A DNA stretch of 5,836 nucleotides, from the NCBI GenBank assembly GCA_009785715.1, contig WQVT01000179.1, positions 1 to 5,836 on the forward strand, read 5' to 3'. The notes beneath the pieces were generated by a model. It did not search any database. It was not told the DNA's origin and saw only the letters and a list, made by a program, of their open reading frames with translations. A program made the position numbers and the translations under genes. Shown in pieces: positions 1 through 4,972 of this stretch. This stretch comes from Acidimicrobiaceae bacterium. Lineage in GTDB: Bacteria; Actinomycetota; Acidimicrobiia; Acidimicrobiales; Palsa-688. How positions within the stretch are numbered: the first letter of the stretch is position 1; each line of letters begins with the position of its first letter.

Positions 1-2
1 AG

Positions 3-158
3 GGGGTGTCGCTGTTCTGGCCCGTGCTGAGGAACGAGAAGCCGCAGCCTGCCCTCCCGCCGCTCTCCTCGGTCCCGGCCCAGGTCATCAACGCCTCGAC
101 GTGGGGGCCGCGCCAGGCGGCCATCGACACCTGGTTCGCGAACAACATCGCCCGCTGA
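3..158 (+). CDS. 3' end of an unrecognised protein-coding gene (5' end outside window)
   Basis: This frame is open from the window edge to the TGA at 156-158 and encodes 51 residues ending in TWFANNIAR. Nearly every codon ends in G or C (CCT is the only clear exception), as in the confirmed genes of this window, which supports real coding. The visible part is rich in proline and tryptophan and has no transmembrane segment or motif that I can assign to a family, so I give no function. The gene runs in the same direction as the response regulator but is separated from it by 112 bp holding a likely regulatory site, so it is probably a separate transcription unit. A perfect inverted repeat, GCTGAC-C-GTCAGC (154-166), lies across the stop codon. 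With a one-base centre and no T-tract it is not a convincing terminator. Confidence 0.6.
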   Translation, partial: GVSLFWPVLRNEKPQPALPPLSSVPAQVINASTWGPRQAAIDTWFANNIAR

Positions 159-202
159 CCGTCAGCCAGCCGTCGAGTAACGCTCGAGACTCCGCGTCCC
201 CG

Positions 203-220
203 TCACACCCGCTTCACATT
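203..220 (+). promoter_or_regulatory. Candidate PhoP-type response-regulator box, tandem TCACA repeat
   Basis: Two 7-mers, TCACACC (203-209) and TCACATT (214-220), are separated by four bases, giving an exact 11-bp period. OmpR/PhoB-family regulators bind as head-to-tail dimers to direct repeats with this spacing, and mycobacterial PhoP is known to prefer a TCACAGC-N4-TCACAGC layout. The site lies 51 bp before the start codon of an OmpR-family regulator, so autoregulation is the natural reading. The bases TTCACA (213-218) also resemble a -35 hexamer, but no clear -10 follows at normal spacing. Binding is inferred; only the repeat geometry is seen. Confidence 0.45.
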
Positions 221-253
221 CTGAGGGGCGACGATGACAAGATAACGAGCATC

Positions 254-260
254 GGAGGGG
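254..260 (+). promoter_or_regulatory. Shine-Dalgarno for the response regulator
   Basis: GGAGGGG ends 10 bases before the ATG at 271. An ATG at 263 is in another frame and only 2 bases from the SD, so it is discounted. A second in-frame ATG at 277 is also possible and would shorten the protein by two residues. Confidence 0.6.
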
Positions 261-270
261 CAATGATGGG

Positions 271-999
271 ATGGGTATGCGCGTCCTCGTCGTAGAGGAT
301 GAGACCCGGATGGCGGCGCTCTTGAAGCGGGGCCTGGAAGAGGAGGGCTACGCCGTCGACATCGCCGCGGACGGCACCGAGGGGCTCTGGCTCGGCAGCG
401 AGCACGACTACGCCGCCATCCTCCTCGACGCCATGCTGCCGGGGATCGACGGCTTCGAGGTCTGCGCACGGCTGCGGGCCCAGGGAAAGTGGGCGCCCGT
501 GGTGATGCTCACCGCCCGCGACTCGATCGAGGACCGGGTGCGCGGGCTCGACGCCGGTGCCGACGACTACCTGATCAAGCCGTTCGCGTTCGCGGAGCTT
601 CTGGCCCGGGTCCGGGCCCTGCTCCGGCGTGGCAACCCCGAGCGGCCGAGCGTGCTCACCGTCGGCGACCTGCAGCTCGACCCCGCCGCCCACCGCGTGA
701 CCCGGGCCGGGGTCGACGTGGAGCTCACCGCCAAGGAATTCGCCCTCCTCGAGCTGTTGATGCGCCACGTCGGTCAGGTGCTGACCCGCGACCGGATCCT
801 CGAGCATGTGTGGGACTTCGCCTACGTGGCCGGCAGCAACGTGGTCGACCAGTACGTGGGCTACCTGCGCCGCAAGCTCGACCGGCCCTTCGGCCGGGAG
901 GACATCGAGACCGTGCGCGGCACCGGCTACCGGCTCCGGGCACCCGCCCAGGACCACCCGGTCCCCACCCACGCCACCCCGGTGTCCGAGCTTTCCTGA
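271..999 (+). CDS. OmpR/PhoB-family DNA-binding response regulator
   Basis: A 242-residue cytoplasmic transcription factor and the output half of a two-component system. The receiver domain (about residues 3-118) has the full active site: acidic pair E9/D10, phosphoacceptor D53 in LLDAMLPGIDG, T81 and K103 in the KPF motif. A short linker leads to a winged-helix domain (about 129-224). Its recognition-helix region NVVDQYVGYLRRKLD (190-204) and wing IETVRGTGYRL are typical of the OmpR/PhoB class, and the recognition helix resembles that of mycobacterial PhoP. About 18 proline-rich residues follow the domain. Length is normal for the family. The stop overlaps the kinase start by one base, so the two are translationally coupled. 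A TCACA tandem repeat upstream suggests autoregulation. Family assignment is firm; the specific orthologue (PhoP-, MprA- or CutR-like) and the target genes cannot be settled from sequence alone. Confidence 0.96.
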   Translation: MGMRVLVVEDETRMAALLKRGLEEEGYAVDIAADGTEGLWLGSEHDYAAILLDAMLPGIDGFEVCARLRAQGKWAPVVMLTARDSIEDRVRGLDAGADDYLIKPFAFAELLARVRALLRRGNPERPSVLTVGDLQLDPAAHRVTRAGVDVELTAKEFALLELLMRHVGQVLTRDRILEHVWDFAYVAGSNVVDQYVGYLRRKLDRPFGREDIETVRGTGYRLRAPAQDHPVPTHATPVSELS

Positions 1000-2621
1000 T
1001 GCCCGCCCCGATGCTTCGAGGTCGCTGGGTCCCCCGGCGACCGCGGAGCATCCGGGCCCGCCTCGTGGCCACCTACACGGTGGTCGCCGTCGTCCTCGCG
1101 GCCATCGCCTTGATCCTGTTCGTGGTCCTCGTCCACCGCTCGCTCAAGGGATCGCTCGACGCCTCGCTGGCGACCCGGGCGACCCCGGTGGTGGCCGCAC
1201 TCGGCGAACACCCGCTCCCCGACCTCCAAGCGCTGACCGGCACGGGAGCGGCCCCCGTGGGCCGCGCCGGCGCCTCGTTGCAGCCGGAGCTCGATGCGAT
1301 CGCGTTCGTCCTCCGCCCCGATGGGACCTTGGCCGCCGCCAACCCGGAGCCGGTGCCCCCGACGATTCTCGCCGACGGCAGGAGGGCGCTGCGCGCCACC
1401 GAGACGTCGTCGCGCACGCTGCAGGTCGGCGACGACCGCATCCGGATGTTGCTCGTCCCGGTTCCCCGCGGTGGGTCGACGTGGGTAGTCGGGGTCGGCG
1501 CCGACCAGGCCGTGGTCGAGTCCACGGCGAGCGAGGCCATCCACCAGCTCTATGTGGCGGTGCCGGTGTTCATCATCCTGGCGGCCATCGGCGCCTGGCT
1601 GCTGTCGGGGGCCGCCCTCCAGCCGGTGGAGCGGATGCGCGCCGACGCCGAGACCATCGGGGAGCGGGACCTGGACACCAGGATCTCCGTGCCGGAGACG
1701 GCCGACGAGCTGGCCCGACTGGCTCGCACGTTCAACGCCCTCCTCGATCGCCTGCGCGGCTCGATCGACCGCCAGCGGAATCTGGTCGCCGACGCCGGCC
1801 ACGAATTGCGGACACCGCTGGCGGTGCTCAGCACCGAACTGGAACTGGCAGACCGGCCGGAGCGGAGCCGTGAGGCGTTGCTCGACGCCATTCGCCACGC
1901 ACGCGACGAGGTGGGCCGCCTGAACGAGCTGGCCGAGGGCCTGCTGTTCCTGGCCCGAGCGGACGGGACCGCCAGGATCATCGAGCCTCGCGACGCCGAT
2001 GTCGTCTCGGTGATCGGTGACGCCGTGCGGGCCACCCGGGCCCGCGCCGAGGCCGAAGGAATCCTGATCGCCGTCGAGGCTCCGGGTGAGCTGTGGGCGT
2101 GGATCGATCCGGGCGCACTGCGGCGGGCGGTGGACAACCTGATCGCCAACTCGGTCTCCGCCATGGCCGGGTCCGCCCGTGCTGATGGCGCTCCGCCGCC
2201 GGAGCGCCGGGTGGTGATCTCCGCGGCGGCCACAGACGAGCCGGGAGCAGACGGCCTCGAGCCCGCACCGGATCCCCATCCCGTCGTGACCGTGGCGGTC
2301 TCCGATACGGGCCCGGGCTTCCCGCCCGAGTTCATCGGGCACGCCTTCTCCCGCTTCCGGAGGGCCGACACCTCCCGTACGAGCGCGTCGGGCGGCTACG
2401 GGCTCGGCCTGGCGATCGTCGCCGAGATAGCCGCCGCCCATGGTGGAACCGCCATGGCCGCCAACAACCCCGGCTCGGGCGCCACCGTCACCCTCCGGTT
2501 CCCCCGTTGGGGCGAACCGCCGACCCGGGGACCACGGGCACCGTCCGGTCCGGACGTGAGCGCAGTGTTCGGGCCCGACGTCAAGGTCGAGTCCGCTCCG
2601 ATCTCGGTGCGATCAGGCTGA
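999..2621 (+). CDS. Membrane sensor histidine kinase, partner of the upstream regulator
   Basis: 540 residues starting at the ATG of the TGATG overlap with the regulator; ATG 1011 is an alternative. No strong SD precedes it, so translation probably depends on coupling. Order: basic N-terminus, TM1 (about 22-45), an extracytoplasmic sensor region of about 140 residues with no family I recognise, TM2 (184-207), HAMP (about 208-257), the H-box with phosphorylated H268 in GHELRTPLAVL, the N-box with N380 and N384, G1 D436-TGPGF, an F-box-like FSRFRRAD, and G2 GGYGLGLAIV (465-474). It should autophosphorylate H268 and pass the phosphate to D53 of the regulator. Two things are odd. The N384-to-D436 distance is 52 residues, roughly twice that in EnvZ or PhoQ, and is filled with Ala/Pro/Gly-rich sequence. 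A tail of about 38 disordered-looking residues (503-540) follows the catalytic domain. The stimulus is unknown. Confidence 0.95.
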   Translation: MPAPMLRGRWVPRRPRSIRARLVATYTVVAVVLAAIALILFVVLVHRSLKGSLDASLATRATPVVAALGEHPLPDLQALTGTGAAPVGRAGASLQPELDAIAFVLRPDGTLAAANPEPVPPTILADGRRALRATETSSRTLQVGDDRIRMLLVPVPRGGSTWVVGVGADQAVVESTASEAIHQLYVAVPVFIILAAIGAWLLSGAALQPVERMRADAETIGERDLDTRISVPETADELARLARTFNALLDRLRGSIDRQRNLVADAGHELRTPLAVLSTELELADRPERSREALLDAIRHARDEVGRLNELAEGLLFLARADGTARIIEPRDADVVSVIGDAVRATRARAEAEGILIAVEAPGELWAWIDPGALRRAVDNLIANSVSAMAGSARADGAPPPERRVVISAAATDEPGADGLEPAPDPHPVVTVAVSDTGPGFPPEFIGHAFSRFRRADTSRTSASGGYGLGLAIVAEIAAAHGGTAMAANNPGSGATVTLRFPRWGEPPTRGPRAPSGPDVSAVFGPDVKVESAPISVRSG

Positions 2622-2643
2622 GGTCAGGCCGCGATCAGGCGCC
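2611..2643. repeat. Three tandem 11-bp repeats across the convergent stop codons
   Basis: Three consecutive 11-bp units begin at 2611, 2622 and 2633, each starting with the core G(A/G)TCAGGC. A weaker fourth unit, GATCTCGGTGC, may precede them at 2600-2610. The array covers the last codons and stop of the kinase and the stop of uppP on the other strand. The period is one helical turn, the spacing used by OmpR-family regulators, but the core differs from the TCACA box upstream of the regulator gene. There is no strong hairpin with a T-tract, so I do not call a terminator here. Confidence 0.6.
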
Positions 2644-3636
2644 GGCGGCGATGAAGATCACCATGAAGCCGCCGAAGAGCAGGCAGTAGAGCGCGAACGG
2701 GTTGAGGTTGCGCTTCTTGCTGAAGTAACCCCAGAGGAACCGAACGGCGAGCAGCGAGACGAAGAAGGTCACCACCGCGCCGCCGACGATCTGCCCCCGC
2801 ACGCCGGCGCCGAGCGGGCCGGTGAGGTCGCCGATCTTCAGGATGCCGGCCGCCGCGATGACCGGGGTGGCGAGGAGGAAGGCGAACTTGGCGGCGTCGT
2901 CGTTGTCGAGCCCGCGGACCAGACCGGCCACCATCGTGATCCCGTCCCGGCTGATCCCGGCGATCAAGGCGAAGCACTGCACCAGGCCGATCAGGAATGC
3001 GTCCTTGAAGGACATGGACACCAGCGTCGGGGAGATGGTGCCGTCGTCGCCCGTCGCCAGCCGCTCCGAGGTGCCGGCGGGATGGGCATCCCGGCCCGGG
3101 CGGGCTGCGACGGCATTGTGGGCAAACGTGGCCCGGTCGCGGGCACGGACCCGCTCGCCGAGTCCGAGGATCAGGCCGTTGACCATCAGGAACACCGCCG
3201 CGAGCATCGGCTTCGCCATCAGGGTGCGGACCTTGTGCTCCAGTTCCAGGCCCACGATGCCGACCGGGATGGTGGCGATGATGATCAGCCAGGCCATCTT
3301 TTCGGCGGAGGTTTCGACCCGACGCTTGGCCAGGCTGGAGAAGAAGCCGCGGATGATCCGCACCCAGTCACGCCAGAAGAACACGAGCAGCGCCAGGGCG
3401 TTCGCGACGTGCAGGCCCACGATGAAGGCGAGCCAGAACGACTCCGAGGCGTCCTGGCTCCGCACCAGGTCGTTCCAGCCAAACAACTTGGGGATCAACA
3501 CCGAGTGCCCGAGGCTCGAGACGGGGAAGAGCTCGGTCACCCCCTGAACGAACCCGACCACGATCGCCTGCAACCAGGTGAGGTGGGTCGGCACGGACTC
3601 ATGGACGGCCGCCGGCAGCGCTTGGACGAGTAGCAC
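2635..3636 (-). CDS. uppP: Undecaprenyl-diphosphatase (UppP/BacA family)
   Basis: A 333-residue polytopic membrane protein that removes a phosphate from undecaprenyl diphosphate to recycle the lipid carrier for peptidoglycan and other envelope polymers; the family also confers bacitracin tolerance. Motif 1 is present as QGVTELFPVSSLGH (residues 31-44), with Q31/E35 fitting the (E/Q)xxxE pattern, plus S40, S41 and H44. Motif 2 appears as AGISRDGIT (226-234), with the key arginine at R230, where most members have PG-SRSG. Hydrophobic helices fill most of the rest. The family is usually about 270-280 residues; the extra length here is mainly a polar loop at about 162-206. The start is GTG (3634-3636): an in-frame stop lies just upstream and no good SD is seen. 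GTG at residue 15 (3592-3594) is the alternative. It lies 49 bp downstream of the SDR gene on the same strand, so co-transcription is possible. Confidence 0.93.
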   Translation of the reverse strand: MLLVQALPAAVHESVPTHLTWLQAIVVGFVQGVTELFPVSSLGHSVLIPKLFGWNDLVRSQDASESFWLAFIVGLHVANALALLVFFWRDWVRIIRGFFSSLAKRRVETSAEKMAWLIIIATIPVGIVGLELEHKVRTLMAKPMLAAVFLMVNGLILGLGERVRARDRATFAHNAVAARPGRDAHPAGTSERLATGDDGTISPTLVSMSFKDAFLIGLVQCFALIAGISRDGITMVAGLVRGLDNDDAAKFAFLLATPVIAAAGILKIGDLTGPLGAGVRGQIVGGAVVTFFVSLLAVRFLWGYFSKKRNLNPFALYCLLFGGFMVIFIAAGA

Positions 3637-3685
3637 CTTCGGAGCGTAGATCGCTCACGTGTACGGCGGATGTACCCCCGGCGGG

Positions 3686-4603
3686 TTACGCGGTCCCGCC
3701 GGCCTTCGCCGGATCGTGCAGGGTCCCGTCGAAGGTCGGGCCCAAGGCGCCGGCGATGGCCTCGGCATCCCAGCCACCGCTGCGGACGAGCGTCGAGGTC
3801 TCCTCGGGCCGCGACCACAACGCCAGCTTGTCCCCGCCGAGGCCGATCGCCTGCCCGGTGATCCCCGCCGCCGCATCGGAGGCGAGGAACACGACGAGCG
3901 GTGCGACGTCCACGGCCATGCCGAGGCCGCCCTGGCGCATGTCCTCCGGCACGGGCTCGCCGCGCTCGGCGGCCTCGGCCACCTCGCGCAGCCGCGGGAT
4001 CGTCGCCACCATGCGGGTCATGGCCACCGGGACCAAGGCGTTGACGGTGATCTCGTCTCGGGCCAGCTCCATCGCCCACACCCAGGAGATGGCCACGATG
4101 CCCGCCTTGACCGCCGAGTAGTTGGTCTGGCCGAAGTTCCCCCGCTGCCCGGCCGGCGAGCCGACGAGGATCAGCCGCCCACCGCCACCCTGCTCGCGGA
4201 ACTGCGCCGCCGCCGCCCGGCCGCAGGTGAAGGTGCCGCGCAGGTGGGTCTCGACGACGAGGTCGAAATCCTCGTCGCTCATGTTCTTCAAGGTCTTGTC
4301 GCGCAACACCCCGGCGTTGGTGACCATGATGTCGAGCCGGCCGAACTCCTCGACCGCCTTGGCCACGAGCTCGTCGGCGGCAGCCGTCGGCCCGACGGGG
4401 ACGACCACCGAGGCTGCCTGCCCGCCGGCGCTGCGGATCCGCTCCACGGTCGCCCCGGCAACGTCGGCGTCGATGTCGTTGACGATCACGGCCGCCCCGG
4501 CCGCAGCGAGCGCCTCGGCGTACGCCTGCCCCAGCCCGCGACCGGATCCCGTCACCACCGCGACCTTGCCGTCGAGCGTGATCTTTCCGTCGTCTCCAGC
4601 CAT
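3686..4603 (-). CDS. SDR-family dehydrogenase, MFE-2/17beta-HSD4-like
   Basis: 305 residues from an ATG preceded by a strong SD (GGGGGAGG, 5-base spacing). Longer in-frame starts upstream have no such support. The Rossmann motif TGSGRGLG is at 18-25. D43 at the end of the second strand, in VNDI, favours NAD(H). NAG is at 96-98 and the catalytic residues are S149, Y162 and K166 (YSAVK). The stretch TNAGVLRDK and the HLRGTF motif, with H120 where many SDRs have the tetrad Asn, match the dehydrogenase domain of peroxisomal MFE-2, which oxidises 3-hydroxyacyl-CoA. About 45 residues follow the core, including GGDKLALWSRPEE, a C-terminal style I know from actinobacterial acyl-CoA-locus SDRs. Divergently placed from the amidohydrolase remnant and the MaoC hydratase, it probably acts in beta-oxidation-like degradation of a CoA thioester. 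FabG-type 3-oxoacyl reductase activity is an alternative; the substrate is unknown. Confidence 0.9.
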   Translation of the reverse strand: MAGDDGKITLDGKVAVVTGSGRGLGQAYAEALAAAGAAVIVNDIDADVAGATVERIRSAGGQAASVVVPVGPTAAADELVAKAVEEFGRLDIMVTNAGVLRDKTLKNMSDEDFDLVVETHLRGTFTCGRAAAAQFREQGGGGRLILVGSPAGQRGNFGQTNYSAVKAGIVAISWVWAMELARDEITVNALVPVAMTRMVATIPRLREVAEAAERGEPVPEDMRQGGLGMAVDVAPLVVFLASDAAAGITGQAIGLGGDKLALWSRPEETSTLVRSGGWDAEAIAGALGPTFDGTLHDPAKAGGTA

Positions 4604-4608
4604 TGCAG

Positions 4609-4616
4609 CCTCCCCC
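4609..4616 (-). promoter_or_regulatory. Strong Shine-Dalgarno fixing the SDR start
   Basis: On the minus strand GGGGGAGG lies 5 bases before the ATG at 4603-4601. It decides the SDR start against the in-frame extension that stays open to 4843, whose extra residues are arginine- and proline-rich and cross the divergent promoter region. Confidence 0.7.
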
Positions 4617-4706
4617 GAGGTTGATTGTGCCGGCGCCGCCGGCGATTGCGCTGACACCTTATAGTGGGCGGGTCCCGCCGCCGGCGGGGCACATCGTGGG
4701 GGCCCC

Positions 4707-4712
4707 GAGGAG
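4707..4712 (+). promoter_or_regulatory. Shine-Dalgarno of the amidohydrolase remnant
   Basis: GAGGAG ends 11 bases before the GTG at 4724, slightly long but acceptable. It supports GTG 4724 over the upstream in-frame GTG at 4664, whose added residues are arginine- and glycine-rich and unlike the family. Confidence 0.45.
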
Positions 4713-4723
4713 CAAACAAGCAC

Positions 4724-4962
4724 GTGTCTGATCTGAGCGACATCGTCGCGATCGACGTCCATACCCACGTTTCGACGTCGGTCAAGGCGCCACCGCCCGA
4801 AGCCCCCTCGGAAGGCGCTGCAGCGATGGCGCGGTACTTCCACACGGAGGCCCGGGCGGCCACCACCGTCCCCGACATCGCCGCCTATACCGCGAGCGGA
4901 AGATGATCTGTATCACCTTCAAGGAGAACGGGATCAAGCTGCTCGGGTTGGACGCCGCCTGA
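4724..4962 (+). pseudogene. Amidohydrolase (ACMSD-like, Amidohydro_2 type) remnant: frameshifted, central part lost
   Basis: From GTG 4724 the product begins VSDLSDIVAIDVHTHV, with the metal-binding HxH (H13, H15) of the TIM-barrel amidohydrolases related to ACMSD. At 4886-4890 the frame breaks: read on, it stops at TGA 4904. One frame over, the sequence continues YRERKMICITF, the expected family text after DIAAY. Homologues I recall read AYYRE here, so loss of one T in TATTAC explains it; a 2-bp TA insertion would shift the frame the same way. Directly after ITF comes KENGIKLLGLDAA and TGA 4960-4962, which looks like the family C-terminus (typically ILxENAxRLLGL). About 200 residues, including the remaining metal ligands and catalytic Asp, are therefore missing. 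It cannot encode an active enzyme. Intact homologues hydrolyse or decarboxylate small carboxylic substrates and often sit in degradation loci. A sequencing or assembly error remains possible. Confidence 0.8.
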
Positions 4963-4972
4963 CCAAGGGCAC

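Larger units (their letters stand above)
4604..4723. promoter_or_regulatory. Divergent promoter region with a 13-bp palindrome
   Basis: These 120 bp lie between the SDR start (leftward) and the amidohydrolase remnant (rightward). The only AT-rich island, around 4658-4665, reads TATAGT on the + strand (4660-4665) and TATAAG on the - strand (4663-4658), so it could serve as a -10 element in either direction. Neither has a good -35. Immediately to its right is a perfect inverted repeat, GGCGGG-T-CCCGCC (4667-4679), overlapping a CCGCCGGCGG palindrome (4678-4687). On the + strand it would sit at or just after the transcription start, a usual operator position. GC-rich chance palindromes are common, so confidence is modest. 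Confidence 0.35.

Noticed and set aside
173..187. Hairpin TCGAG-TAACG-CTCGA after the first partial gene, as a terminator
   Set aside because: Five base pairs with no following T-tract is too weak; it may be chance.
213..246. sigma70-like promoter with TTCACA as -35 for the regulator
   Set aside because: No good -10 at 16-19 bp spacing; the candidates CAAGAT and GATAAC match poorly or are badly spaced. Mentioned only with the direct repeat.
489..998. Upstream in-frame extension of the kinase frame through the regulator gene
   Set aside because: The residues are Arg/Pro-rich and overlap a complete response regulator in another frame. The TGATG overlap gives the natural start at 999.
927..2441. 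Open frame of 504 codons on the minus strand, antisense to the kinase
   Set aside because: It is a by-product of high GC content. The opposite frame has complete histidine-kinase motifs, while this one has no recognisable domain, signal peptide or SD.
3082..3633. Open frame of 183 codons on the plus strand opposite uppP
   Set aside because: The UppP motifs on the minus strand explain the region; this frame has no recognisable features.
3659..4624. Open frame of 321 codons on the plus strand opposite the SDR
   Set aside because: It has His/Arg/Gly-rich low-complexity composition, as expected of a frame antisense to a GC-rich gene. The SDR on the other strand has all catalytic motifs and a strong SD.
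4880..4906. Programmed frameshift in the amidohydrolase
   Set aside because: There is no slippery heptamer or stimulatory structure, and restoring the frame still leaves out most of the enzyme, so decay is the simpler explanation.
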